Shown: positions 45,308 to 54,040 of the stretch, piece after piece
Layout of the letters: each line of letters starts with the position of its first letter
Position numbering within the stretch: the stretch's first letter is position 1
NCBI RefSeq assembly: GCF_004104015.1
Contig: NZ_RYFV01000004.1
Location: 110,877-174,876, forward strand
Reading direction: 5' to 3'
DNA: 64,000 nt
From: Actinomyces oricola
Lineage (GTDB): Bacteria; Actinomycetota; Actinomycetes; Actinomycetales; Actinomycetaceae
The notes under the pieces: generated by a model
What the model saw: only the letters and a program-made list of their open reading frames with translations
The model's database searches: none
What the model was told of the DNA's origin: nothing
Translations under genes and position numbers: made by a program

Positions 45308-46033
45308 ATGCCTGGCCGCCCCTTCGCCCTGGTGCCCGCCGCCTATGTTTTTCTGCTGCGGCGCCAGCCCGTCCGGCCGGGCACTGAGGAGGCCACGAGT
45401 GCTCCGGGCGCCGGGAGATCGGCCACCGGCACGGCGCGCGCGAGCACCTCCAGCGCCCGCGTCCCGGACGCCGGCGCCTCCAGCCGCTGCACCCCAAGAG
45501 TCAGTGCCACGGGTCCCCGCCCCGGCCGCTCCCAGCCGGGCGGTCGTGCGATGGGGGCCGGCACCGCCCCGGCCCGCGCGATCGAGTCGGCGGCCAACAC
45601 TCAGGTGCTGCTACAGCTGCGGCAGAACACCGGTTATATGGACGGTTACTGGGCCTGCGGTATTGCCGGGCACGTCGAGCCCGCCGAGTCCGTCATGGCC
45701 ACCGCCCTGCGCGAGGCCCGCGAAGAGACGGGCGTCCTCCTGGCGCCCTACCATCTTGAGCCTTTGACCTCCATGCACCGCAGTGCCGACCTGGGTGGGG
45801 CGGCGCTGGAGCAGCGCATTGACTTCTTCTTCACCGCCCGCTCCTGGTCCGGTGAGCCGCGCGTGCTGGAACCGGGCAAGGCGGCCCAGATGGCGTGGTT
45901 CGGGCTCGATGCGCTGCCCGGGCCGGTCCCGCCCCACGAGCGGGTGGTGCTCGACCAGCTGGCGGCCGCCCTGGATGGGGGCGCCAGGGTCCCAACGATC
46001 CAGGCCTTCGGCTTCAACCCCGGGCCCCGCTGA
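45308..46033 (+). CDS. NUDIX hydrolase with large insertion
   Basis: 241 aa. The NUDIX box G-H-V-E-P-A-E, then LREAREETGV (about residues 122-144) is intact. The first strand (ALVPAAYVFLLRR) is separated from the second (TQVLLQLRQNTGYMDG) by about 75 residues of Ala/Gly/Arg/Pro/Ser-rich sequence inserted between two adjacent core beta strands. Substrate unknown; nucleoside diphosphate derivatives are typical. Followed by the palindromic repeat copy 2. Confidence 0.87.
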   Translation: MPGRPFALVPAAYVFLLRRQPVRPGTEEATSAPGAGRSATGTARASTSSARVPDAGASSRCTPRVSATGPRPGRSQPGGRAMGAGTAPARAIESAANTQVLLQLRQNTGYMDGYWACGIAGHVEPAESVMATALREAREETGVLLAPYHLEPLTSMHRSADLGGAALEQRIDFFFTARSWSGEPRVLEPGKAAQMAWFGLDALPGPVPPHERVVLDQLAAALDGGARVPTIQAFGFNPGPR

Positions 46034-46069
46034 CCGCCCCTCCCCCTCGCCCACCCTCCCCCCACCTAG

Positions 46070-46135
46070 CCCTCCAACGAAATCCTCACAGCACAACGTC
46101 CACGGCTGTTGTGCTGTGAGGATTTCGTTGGAGGG
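46070..46135. repeat. 66-bp palindrome, dispersed repeat copy 2
   Basis: 28-bp perfect arms identical to those at 5464-5531, with a 10-nt centre (GTCCACGGCT) that differs from copy 1. Lies between two convergent genes (NUDIX and patatin), where it could serve as a bidirectional terminator. Confidence 0.85.
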
Positions 46136-46193
46136 GAGGAGGGCCGAGCCGGGGCAGGGCAGGGGCAGCGCGGGGCGTGAGGGGACTGTCCGG

Positions 46194-47138
46194 CTAGAGG
46201 CCCAGGAAGCGCAGGATCCTCGGCAGTTCGCGGCGGGCCTGCACCAGCCCGGCCTCATAGGTGGACACCAGGCGGTCGTAGCGCAGTTCACCGTTGGCAA
46301 TGTCCATGCGCTCGGGCCGGTAGAGGTAGACACCGCCCTCACGGTGGCGCTCTTCAAGATCCTCCAGGGTCGCGTTGTAACGCTCAGGGCGGGCCACAAT
46401 GCCCTCGGCGACTGCCGGGTAACGGCGGAATAGGCCCCGGTAGGCGGCCGGCAGGCGCTGGGGCGGCTTGCGGTAGCCGGCGGGGCGGGTGGAGACCACC
46501 AGCATTCTCTCGTAGCCGTCGGCCCGGGCGGCGTCGACGGCGAACCCGCCGGTGGGGCCCAATGCGCCATCGAGGTAGGGGACACCGTCAATGTCCACCA
46601 CGGGCATGAGCAGGGGCATGGAGGAGGAGGCCTGGGCGCGCGGCAGCAGGTCCGCCAACTCAGCCATGTCCTCTAGGCCCCAGTAGACCTCCTCGCCGGT
46701 ATCGCAGCGGAAAGAACCGATGCGCACCGTGGAGTCCGAGGAGTGGAAGGTGGGCCAGTCGAAGGGGAAGGCCTCCCCGGGCAGGGACGTGTGGTGGTAG
46801 ATGTGCTCGGAGTTGAAGTAGCCCTGACGGCGCATGAAGCTTCCCCAGCCCCCCGCCTCGGGGTCGGTGGCCAGGCCGACAAAGGCGGAGCGCACGCGCC
46901 ACGTGTCGCGCGAGACCATATTGACAGTGTTCGTGCAGCCCGCCGAGATGCCGCCCACCCAGGGAAAGGACAGGCCCTCCTCCAGGAGGACAGCTGTCAG
47001 GGCCGCGGTGTAGGTGCCGCGCATGCCGCCTCCCTCGAAGACGAGGGCGACATCCTCAACATGCTGGGTGATCGGCGCCGGCACATGGTTGGGGTGACCG
47101 TAGGGGACAGGGCGAGTGAGGTGGTCCGTGGAAGCCAT
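46194..47138 (-). CDS. Patatin-like phospholipase
   Basis: 314 aa. Oxyanion loop VFEGGGMRG (about residue 32), nucleophile GISAG (with Ser about 65) and catalytic Asp in DGALGPTGG: the patatin Ser-Asp dyad. Related to bacterial YjjU/RssA-type hydrolases of unknown lipid substrate. Start uncertain: ATG 47138 (MASTDHL) has no well-spaced ribosome site, while an in-frame GTG at 47150 follows GGGGAG. Convergent with the NUDIX gene, divergent from the Old Yellow Enzyme gene. Confidence 0.88.
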   Translation of the reverse strand: MASTDHLTRPVPYGHPNHVPAPITQHVEDVALVFEGGGMRGTYTAALTAVLLEEGLSFPWVGGISAGCTNTVNMVSRDTWRVRSAFVGLATDPEAGGWGSFMRRQGYFNSEHIYHHTSLPGEAFPFDWPTFHSSDSTVRIGSFRCDTGEEVYWGLEDMAELADLLPRAQASSSMPLLMPVVDIDGVPYLDGALGPTGGFAVDAARADGYERMLVVSTRPAGYRKPPQRLPAAYRGLFRRYPAVAEGIVARPERYNATLEDLEERHREGGVYLYRPERMDIANGELRYDRLVSTYEAGLVQARRELPRILRFLGL

Positions 47139-47348
47139 GATGGCGGGCACGCTACTCCCCTTGAGCATCCAGGGCCGGGGCGTTTCCAATGCCGGACGGA
47201 CCCGGCGCGGCCGCCGGCGGCACCTGGCCCGCCGGGCGGGCACCGGGCGGCCTTGGGCTCCTCGATCCGCGCCAAGGCGCGTTGATCCGCGGGCGGGCGG
47301 CCGCTCTGGGCCCTGACATCGGCCGCCGCTGAGGCGTAGCGTCATGCC

Positions 47349-48446
47349 ATGCGAACCCTGCGTCTTCTTGAGCCCATGACCATGCGCGGCATCCGTGCCC
47401 GCAACCGCTTGTGGCTGCCGCCCATGTGCATGTACAGCGTCGAGGCCGCCGACGGCGCGGCCACCGACTGGCACGTCCTGCACTACGCCACCCGCGCCCA
47501 GGGGGGCTTCGGCACCATTGTGGTTGAGGCCACGGCGGTTGAGCCGGTGGGTCGCCTCTCCCCCTACGACCTGGGCTTGTGGGACGACTCCCATATCGCC
47601 GGGCATCGCCGGATAACCGAGGCGCTGCGCGCCCGTGGTGCGGTCGCCGGCGTCCAGCTCGGGCACGGCGGCCGCAAGGCCGGCACCGCACCGTGGCGCC
47701 CCAATGATCCGATGGCTCGACAGGGCACCTTGGAGGGTTGGGATGTTGTGGGACCCAGCGCAGTGGCCTACCCGGGGCACGCGGTGCCGCGCGCCCTGTC
47801 CACTGAGGATGTGCGCCATGTCGTGGAGGCCTTTGCGGCAGCGGCGCGCCGGGCGGTGGCAGCGGGCTATGAGCTCATTGAGATTCATGGCGCTCACGGC
47901 TATCTCATCCACCAGTTCCTCTCGCCCCTGTCCAACCACCGCGAGGACGCCTACGGCGGTTCCCCGAGCAGGCGGCGGCAGATCGCCTTGGAGGTCGTGC
48001 ACGCGGTGCGTGAGGCGGTCGGCACGGAGACGGTGATCGGAATCCGTTTGTCGGCCACGGACTGGGTCGAGGGCGGCATCACCGCCCAGGACACTGCTGA
48101 ACTCGCCCCACTGCTGGTCGAGGCCGGCGCCGACGTCCTGCATGTATCCACTGGCGGCAATGCGCCGGCCCAGGTGCCGGTGGGCCCGGGCTACCAGGTG
48201 CCGTTCGCAGCGCAGGTGCGCCGGGCGGTGGTGGGCACGGAGGCGCTGGTGGTGGCCGTCGGGCTCATTACCAGTGCTGCCCAGGCCGAACAGCTGCTGG
48301 CCTGTGGGCAGGCCGACGCGGTGGCTGTGGGCCGCCCGGCATTGCGCGACCCGTACCTGCCCTTGCGCTGGGCCCACGACCTGGGGGTCAACGCCTGGGA
48401 TGAGGCCGGGTTCCCCATCCAGTACTGGCGCGGCGCCTGGCACTGA
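47349..48446 (+). CDS. Old Yellow Enzyme-family NADH:flavin oxidoreductase
   Basis: 365 aa FMN-dependent ene-reductase of the YqjM/NamA group. PPMCMYSV (about residue 25, Cys of the YqjM class), QLGHGGRKAG, EIHGAHGYLIHQFLSPLSN (active-site His-x-x-His), VGIRLSA-like VIGIRLSATDW, and GRPALRDPYLPLR near the end. Reduces activated double bonds; physiological substrate unknown. Start ATG 47349. Its TGA begins a triple 11-bp repeat. Confidence 0.92.
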   Translation: MRTLRLLEPMTMRGIRARNRLWLPPMCMYSVEAADGAATDWHVLHYATRAQGGFGTIVVEATAVEPVGRLSPYDLGLWDDSHIAGHRRITEALRARGAVAGVQLGHGGRKAGTAPWRPNDPMARQGTLEGWDVVGPSAVAYPGHAVPRALSTEDVRHVVEAFAAAARRAVAAGYELIEIHGAHGYLIHQFLSPLSNHREDAYGGSPSRRRQIALEVVHAVREAVGTETVIGIRLSATDWVEGGITAQDTAELAPLLVEAGADVLHVSTGGNAPAQVPVGPGYQVPFAAQVRRAVVGTEALVVAVGLITSAAQAEQLLACGQADAVAVGRPALRDPYLPLRWAHDLGVNAWDEAGFPIQYWRGAWH

Positions 48447-48476
48447 GGGGTTACTGAGAGGTTGCTGAGGGGCTTC
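48444..48476 (+). repeat. Triple 11-bp repeat beginning at a stop codon
   Basis: TGAGGGGTTAC (48444-48454), TGAGAGGTTGC (48455-48465) and TGAGGGGCTTC (48466-48476). The first TGA is the stop of the flavin oxidoreductase; the next two place TGA in the other frames because 11 is not a multiple of 3. Confidence 0.85.
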
Positions 48477-48587
48477 GGCGGGCGGGGGGCCGCGGCGGGG
48501 CGGGCCCGCTCTGAACCGAGTTCCTGCTGGATCCGTGGGCGCGGATCCGTGAGCTCCAAGCTCAGTGGGCTCCGGCGCAGCGGGGCC

Positions 48588-48623
48588 GCGCCGGAGGCCT
48601 GCTCAGCGCCGGAGGCCTGCTCA
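48588..48623 (-). repeat. 18-bp perfect tandem duplication over the apeB stop codon
   Basis: GCGCCGGAGGCCTGCTCA at 48588-48605 and 48606-48623. The second ends with the complement of the apeB TGA stop (48621-48623); the first repeats it downstream of the gene. Confidence 0.85.
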
Positions 48624-49949
48624 GCTCCCCGACCAGTAGGCGCGCAGGGCCCGGGCCATCCAGGGCCCGTCCTGGACGCCGCACATTTCACGCTGGGAGT
48701 GCATGGACAGTAGTGGCACCCCCACGTCCACTGTCGTCATCCCCAGGCGCGCGGCCGTAATGGGACCAATGGTGGTGCCGCAGGGCACGGCGTTATTGGA
48801 TACGAAGTCCTGCTGGGGCACGCCCGCGACTGCGCAGGCCCGCCTCCACAGCGCCTCCCCCGGGGCGTCGGTGGCGTAGCGCTGGCGGGCGTTGATCTTG
48901 AGCAGCGGGCCGCCGTTGAGGCGGGGCCGGACCACCGGGTCGTGCAGGCCCGGGTAGTTGGGGTGGATGCTGTGCCCGGCGTCGGCGCTCACACAGGTCG
49001 AGCGGGCGATCATTGCGGCGCCGGCGTCGCCTTCAACGCCCATGACGGCGCCGAGGCGCTTCAGGAGGGTTTCCAGGAGGGGGCCGGCTGCTCCGGAACG
49101 GGTCATGGAGCCGACTTCCTCATGGTCGAAGGCGATGAGCAGGAGCGGGTCCTCCAGGTCGGCCATAACGCCCGCGAGCGCTTCCAGGGCCACCAGCCCC
49201 GCGTGGACCGAGGAGAGATTGTCCAGGCGGGCGCTGGCGAGGAACTCCTGGTCGCGCCCGAAGCGGGCGGGGGGCTCGGTGGGGAACGTGAGAATGTCGT
49301 GCCCTGCGAGCTCAGTGGGCTCGATCCCGGCGATCTCACACAGGTGGGCCTCCACCGCATTGGGGGCGTCGTCGTCGGCCAGGGCCCACAGGGGCAGCAG
49401 GTGGGCCTGCGGGTCGAGGTGCAGGGAGTCGTTGACGCTGCGGTCCAGGTGCGGGGCGACTTGGGCGACGCGGGCAATCGGGCCGGTGCGCACCAGGACA
49501 GTGCGCCCGTCGCGGGTGGTGAGTCGGCCGGCCAGGCCGAGCTCGCGGTCCAGGAACGAGTTGAGTAGGGGGCCGCCGTAGACCTCCGCGTTGATGAGCT
49601 GGAATCCGGCGCGGGTGAGGGCCGCGGCGGGTTTGAGTTTGAGGGCCGGGGAGTCGGTGTGGGCGCCGATAATGCGGAAGGCGGCATTCCGGCCCGGGCG
49701 CGCGGGCAGGGCCCAGGCGGCCACGGCGCCATCGCGGATGACCAGGCCGCGGCGCGGCAGGGCCTCATCCCAGGGTTCGGTCTCCCTCACCGGCGTGAAT
49801 CCGGCCGCCTCCAGGCGGGCGCAGACCTGGGCGGCGGCGTGGTAGGAGGACGGCGAAGCGGTTATGAAGTCAATGAGGGAGTCGGTGTAGGCGTCGGGGC
49901 TGTGCAGCGCCGGCATGCCGGCAGGAGGTGCGGAGGGGGCGGAGGTCAT
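48621..49949 (-). CDS. apeB: M18-family aminopeptidase
   Basis: 442 aa dinuclear zinc aspartyl/leucyl aminopeptidase, cytoplasmic. Zinc ligands and catalytic acids appear in GAHTDSPALKL (about residue 85), SARLDNLSSVHAG, FDHEEVGS and the late LLSMHSQREM. Start ATG 49949 (MTSAPSAPPAG) behind GGAAGGATC. It could finish degradation of peptides imported by the two ABC systems. Confidence 0.92.
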   Translation of the reverse strand: MTSAPSAPPAGMPALHSPDAYTDSLIDFITASPSSYHAAAQVCARLEAAGFTPVRETEPWDEALPRRGLVIRDGAVAAWALPARPGRNAAFRIIGAHTDSPALKLKPAAALTRAGFQLINAEVYGGPLLNSFLDRELGLAGRLTTRDGRTVLVRTGPIARVAQVAPHLDRSVNDSLHLDPQAHLLPLWALADDDAPNAVEAHLCEIAGIEPTELAGHDILTFPTEPPARFGRDQEFLASARLDNLSSVHAGLVALEALAGVMADLEDPLLLIAFDHEEVGSMTRSGAAGPLLETLLKRLGAVMGVEGDAGAAMIARSTCVSADAGHSIHPNYPGLHDPVVRPRLNGGPLLKINARQRYATDAPGEALWRRACAVAGVPQQDFVSNNAVPCGTTIGPITAARLGMTTVDVGVPLLSMHSQREMCGVQDGPWMARALRAYWSGS

Positions 49950-50065
49950 GGGCCGATCCTTCCACCGTCGGCCACTGCGCACCCGGCCACCCTCGCCGCC
50001 GACGCGTAAGGACTTTAGACCCATGGACTTCGTCGAGTGCGTCCACCTACACTTGCAATCGTTCC

Positions 50066-50079
50066 TGCAAACGTTCTCA
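50066..50079. promoter_or_regulatory. Candidate LacI-family operator
   Basis: TGCAAACGTTCTCA, an imperfect palindrome (10 of 14 positions) with the AACGTT centre common in LacI/GalR operators. It lies 42 bp upstream of the lyase start. A half-similar TTGCAATCGTT precedes it at 50053. The obvious binder would be the LacI-type protein at 52797. Confidence 0.35.
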
Positions 50080-50121
50080 TGTAGGTTATCCGCTCACACC
50101 AGACCAGAAAGCGAGCGCGCC

Positions 50122-51066
50122 ATGAGCGTCCCAGTCCCCAATCTCCGCGGCCTCAACCCCGCCCCCGTCACCCCCTTCACCCCTGACGGCCAGATCGACT
50201 TCCCCGCCATTGAGCGCCTCGGCTCGTGGCTGGGCACCTTCCCCGAGGTCACCTCCCTGGTAGTCCTGGGCCACGCCGGCGAAGGCACCTTCCTCACCCA
50301 GTCCGAGCAGGTTGCCGTCATTGAGGCCTTCGTCGCCTCCACCGCCGGCCGTGTCCCCGTAGTCGCCGGCATCACCGGTGAGGGCACCAAGGTTGCCGTT
50401 GAGGAGGCCCAGCGCGCCGTCGACGCGGGCGCCACCGCCGGACTCATCTACCCCTCCCACGGCTGGCTGCGCTTCGGCTTCCAGCCCGGGGCCCCGCAAG
50501 ACCGCTACCGGGCCATCTACGAGGAGACCGGCCTCAACGAAATCCTCTTCCAGTACCCGGACAACACCAAGTGCTCCTACGACTTGGACACCCAACTTGA
50601 GATCGCCGCCCTGCCCGGCGTGCACTACACCAAGAATGGCGTGCGCAATATGAAGCGCTGGGACACCGAGATCCCCGTGCTGCGCCAGGCCTTCCCCGAA
50701 CTCACCATTATGAGCTGCCACGACGAGTACCTGCTGCACACGATCTTCGACGTCGACGGCCTGCTCGTGGGCTACGGCAATATCGCTCCCGAGCTCCTGA
50801 TCGCACTGCTCAAGGCCGGCCAGGCGCACGACTACGACGCCGCCCGGGCCGTCCACGACCGGCTCCTGCCGGTGACCAGCGCCGTCTACCACCGCGGCTC
50901 CCACATGGAGGGCACGGTGGCCCTCAAGGAGGCGCTGGTGGCCCGCGGGGTCCTGGAAACCGCCACCGTGCGCTCCCCGCTGCGCCCCCTGGCGGCGGGA
51001 GCCCACGAGGAGATCGCCGCGGCACTGGCCAGCGCGGGCCTTGGCGCCGCGCAGATCCCCTCCTGA
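50122..51066 (+). CDS. DapA/NAL-superfamily lyase (dihydrodipicolinate synthase-like)
   Basis: 314 aa class I aldolase barrel. GHAGEG (about residue 50) replaces the usual GTTGES; LFQYPDNT stands where YNxP is expected; the Schiff-base Lys is in HYTKNGVRN. C-terminal helices are normal. The changed motifs argue against true lysine-pathway DapA and for a catabolic lyase/dehydratase making pyruvate or a 2-oxo acid. It heads a row with a C4-dicarboxylate carrier and a LacI regulator, suggesting an inducible uptake-and-cleavage unit of unknown substrate. Confidence 0.82.
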   Translation: MSVPVPNLRGLNPAPVTPFTPDGQIDFPAIERLGSWLGTFPEVTSLVVLGHAGEGTFLTQSEQVAVIEAFVASTAGRVPVVAGITGEGTKVAVEEAQRAVDAGATAGLIYPSHGWLRFGFQPGAPQDRYRAIYEETGLNEILFQYPDNTKCSYDLDTQLEIAALPGVHYTKNGVRNMKRWDTEIPVLRQAFPELTIMSCHDEYLLHTIFDVDGLLVGYGNIAPELLIALLKAGQAHDYDAARAVHDRLLPVTSAVYHRGSHMEGTVALKEALVARGVLETATVRSPLRPLAAGAHEEIAAALASAGLGAAQIPS

Positions 51067-51256
51067 GCGGTCTAGGCCCCCTGATCAGCCGCCCTCCGGC
51101 CGGCCGGCGCCATTAGGCCAGTTGGGCCAGTGCGCATGACCCGGCCGGTCCGGATCCCCTGGCCGGCCAACGCCGTCGGGCCCCGCACCAGGGCCCGACG
51201 GCGCCCCATCAGCCCCGCCCACAAACCACACCCACGTCTCGCAACGGAGCCCGGCC

Positions 51257-52576
51257 GTGATTCTCATTCATTTCCTCGTCATGCTCGCCTTCATCATTAT
51301 CGGCGCGAAGATCGGCGGGATTGGCGTCGCCTTCGCCGGTGGTGCCGGCGTGCTCACCCTGGCGCTTCTGGGCGCCACACCAGGAGACCTGCCCATGCAG
51401 GTCATTGTGTTCATTATGGTGGTCATCTACGCCGCCTCGGCCATGCAGGCGGCCGGAGGCCTGGACTACCTGGTCAACCTCACCGACCGTCTTCTGCGGG
51501 CCCACCCCACCTATTTGGCCATTCTGGCGCCCCTGGTCACCTACACGCTCACCTTCATGGCCTCCACCGGACAGGTCTCCTTCGCCACCATGCCGGTGAT
51601 CGTAGAGGTCGCCAAGGACAATAACATTCGCCCCACCCGCTCGCTGTCGGTCGCCGTAGCCGGCTCCCTGCTGGGCATTACCGCCTCACCCATCTCGGCG
51701 GCGGTGGTCTTCTTGTCCACCCAACTGGAGGACAGGCAGACCGGCTGGACCTTCATCGACCTCATCCTCGTCTCCATTCCAGCGACCTTCCTGGGCACCA
51801 TGGTCACCGCCGTCATCTTCATGCTCTGGGACAAGGCCCGCGGCAACGACACCCTTGAGGACGTGCCCGAATACCAGCGCCGCCTGGCCGAGGGCAAGGT
51901 CGCCGCCCCCAAGCGGGAGGTGCGCCGGCTGCGCCCGGGCGCAAAACTCTCGGTCCTCATCTTCGTCACCGCCCTGGTGGTGGTCCTGACCTACTCCATC
52001 CTCATCTCGGAGAAGATCGGCATTATCGCCAACCCGGTCATGGATGCGGGTCAGTGCCGGATCGCCGTCATGCTGGCGGCGGCCGGCATGATCCTGGTGC
52101 TGTGCCGAACCAGCCCCAAGGAGATCCCCTCCTCCTCGATCTTCCGCACGGGCATGAACGCCTGCGCCTGCATCCTGGGCGTGGCCTGGCTGGGCACCAC
52201 CTTCATGTCCAACCACCAGGAGTGGATCCAGACCCACCTGGGCGACACCATCTCCGGGCGCCCCTGGCTCTTCGCCATTATCGTCGTCGTGGCCTCCTCC
52301 CTGCTGTACTCCCAGGCCGCCTCCACCAAGGCGCTCTTCCCCACGGCATTGGCCATTGGCGTCGCCCCCGCCACCGTGGTGGCCTGCTTCCCGGCCACCT
52401 CGTCCCTGTTTATCCTGCCGACCTATCCCACCCTGCTGGCGGCGGTGGACCTCGATGACACCGGGTCAACCCGTCTGGGGCGCCGTTTCTTCGACCACCC
52501 CTTCCTCATCCCGGGCCTGACGGCCACGACCCTGAGCGTCGTCTTCGGCTTCGCCCTGTCGGCGATCGTGGTCTGA
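51257..52576 (+). CDS. Anaerobic C4-dicarboxylate transporter (Dcu type)
   Basis: 439 aa with about ten to twelve membrane helices. Similar in layout to DcuA/DcuB: GAKIGGIGVAFAGGAGV at the start, TFMASTGQVSFATMPVI, VAGSLLGITASPISAAVVF and the charged central loop PEYQRRLAEGKV. These carriers exchange fumarate, malate or aspartate for succinate. GTG start 51257 behind GGAG. It may serve the SdhCAB fumarate reduction route or the neighbouring lyase. Confidence 0.88.
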   Translation: MILIHFLVMLAFIIIGAKIGGIGVAFAGGAGVLTLALLGATPGDLPMQVIVFIMVVIYAASAMQAAGGLDYLVNLTDRLLRAHPTYLAILAPLVTYTLTFMASTGQVSFATMPVIVEVAKDNNIRPTRSLSVAVAGSLLGITASPISAAVVFLSTQLEDRQTGWTFIDLILVSIPATFLGTMVTAVIFMLWDKARGNDTLEDVPEYQRRLAEGKVAAPKREVRRLRPGAKLSVLIFVTALVVVLTYSILISEKIGIIANPVMDAGQCRIAVMLAAAGMILVLCRTSPKEIPSSSIFRTGMNACACILGVAWLGTTFMSNHQEWIQTHLGDTISGRPWLFAIIVVVASSLLYSQAASTKALFPTALAIGVAPATVVACFPATSSLFILPTYPTLLAAVDLDDTGSTRLGRRFFDHPFLIPGLTATTLSVVFGFALSAIVV

Positions 52577-52796
52577 ACCAGGCCCGCACCCGGTGTGCTG
52601 CACTCTCGGGGCGCGCTTGTAGGCCGATAGCATGCGACCGGTCCGCAAGCGCGCTCACGCGGAATGACGGTGCCGGTCCACTGGCGCCGCCAGTTCGCCA
52701 GCGCCTCCCGATCCGGGGCGGACCTCGGGGTCCCGACGCCGTCGCGGGCCGGGACCGCGGGCACGCCGCGCGCAGAGGGCAGGTCAGGAGGCCGCA

Positions 52797-53798
52797 ATGA
52801 GAACCGTCACCCTTAAGGACGTCGCCGCCGCGGCGGGCGTCTCGGTCTCGACGGTTTCGCGCGTCCTGGACGAGCGCCTGCCCCCTTCCCGGTCGCAGGC
52901 CGCCGAACGGGTGCGGGTCGCCGCCGCCGAGCTCGGCTACCGCCGCGACGCCGCCGCCTCGGCACTGCGTCGCGGTGACACCGCCACAATCGGCGTCCTG
53001 GTGCCGCGCCTGAGGGACACGGTCATGGCCCTGCTCTTCGAGGCCCTGTACACCGAGGCCGCCCACCGCGGCCTATTCGCCCTGGTGTCCGTGTGCGGCG
53101 ATGACCCGGCCGAGGAGAGCAACGCCACTGAGTCCCTGCTCTCCCGGCGCGTGGACGGGCTGGTGCTGGCCGCCGCCCGGCTCGACGACGCTTTGCCCAC
53201 CCGCCTGCGGAACCAGCACGTACCGCACGTGCTGGCGCTGCGCACTGATGGGCACAGCCCGGCGGCCGTGTGCGATGACGAGCTGGGCGGCTACCTGGCC
53301 ACTCGCCACCTCATTGACCTGGGTCATGAGCGCGTCGCCGTCCTCCCCGGCCCGGACTTCACCTCCACCGCCGCCAGGCGCCTGGCGGGCTTCCGTCAGG
53401 CCGTCTCAGAGGCGGGCTTGAAGGCGCCCGGCGGCGTCGTGCGCCACTGCGGCTTCGACTACCAGGCGGGGCTCCAGACGGCGGGGGTGCTCCTGGGGGA
53501 GCAGCCCGATGTCACCGCCGTGTTCGCCGCCAACGACCAGCTCGCCCTGGGCGCCATCACCGCGGCGCACCAGCTGGGGCGCCGCGTCCCCGAGGACCTG
53601 TCAGTGGTGGGCTACAACGACACGCCCCTGGCGGCCCAGCTTCCCGTCCCACTGACCACGGTGCGGGTGCCCTTCGAGCGGATCGCCGCCGACGCCCTGG
53701 ACCTGCTGTCCTCCACCCCTCCCGCCCCTCAGGGCGCCGCCGTTGAACGGCGTTCGACGCCCACGCTCATACCTCGCCACTCCACGGCCCGCCCCTAA
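52797..53798 (+). CDS. LacI-family transcriptional regulator
   Basis: 333 aa. N-terminal helix-turn-helix TLKDVAAAAGVSVSTVSRVL plus hinge region (residues 1-60), then a periplasmic-binding-protein-like effector domain with DELGGYLATRHLIDLGH, VFAANDQLALGA and VVGYNDTPLAAQL. Likely represses the upstream lyase-transporter genes on the same strand, releasing on binding their substrate. A strong hairpin follows at 53903. Confidence 0.92.
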   Translation: MRTVTLKDVAAAAGVSVSTVSRVLDERLPPSRSQAAERVRVAAAELGYRRDAAASALRRGDTATIGVLVPRLRDTVMALLFEALYTEAAHRGLFALVSVCGDDPAEESNATESLLSRRVDGLVLAAARLDDALPTRLRNQHVPHVLALRTDGHSPAAVCDDELGGYLATRHLIDLGHERVAVLPGPDFTSTAARRLAGFRQAVSEAGLKAPGGVVRHCGFDYQAGLQTAGVLLGEQPDVTAVFAANDQLALGAITAAHQLGRRVPEDLSVVGYNDTPLAAQLPVPLTTVRVPFERIAADALDLLSSTPPAPQGAAVERRSTPTLIPRHSTARP

Positions 53799-53902
53799 GA
53801 CGGGCGCGAGCCGGTCGTTCGAGGGCGCCGCTGAGGAGCTCGACCTGGCTCGCCCCCTAGGGCGGGCACGGGTCCTGAACCCGGCCCGGACCCGGCCCGC
53901 CT

Positions 53903-53935
53903 CCTCCTGAAGGAGGATTCTCCTCCTTCAGGAGG
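53903..53935 (+). terminator. Hairpin terminator after the LacI gene
   Basis: Perfect 15-bp stem CCTCCTGAAGGAGGA / TCCTCCTTCAGGAGG with a 3-nt loop, 105 bp past the LacI stop. The intervening sequence holds a degenerate 62-bp-spaced repeat of the stop region (CCCCTAAGACGGGC at 53792; CCCCTAGGGCGGGC at 53854). Confidence 0.75.
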
Positions 53936-54040
53936 GTGTGGAGCCGAGCACGTCTCATTCTTAAGGTCTTGCCCTACGGCTTCTACCGCGACAGACTCCT
54001 CCTATAGGTGCATGATGGCACCACAGGGAGAGGACAACAT

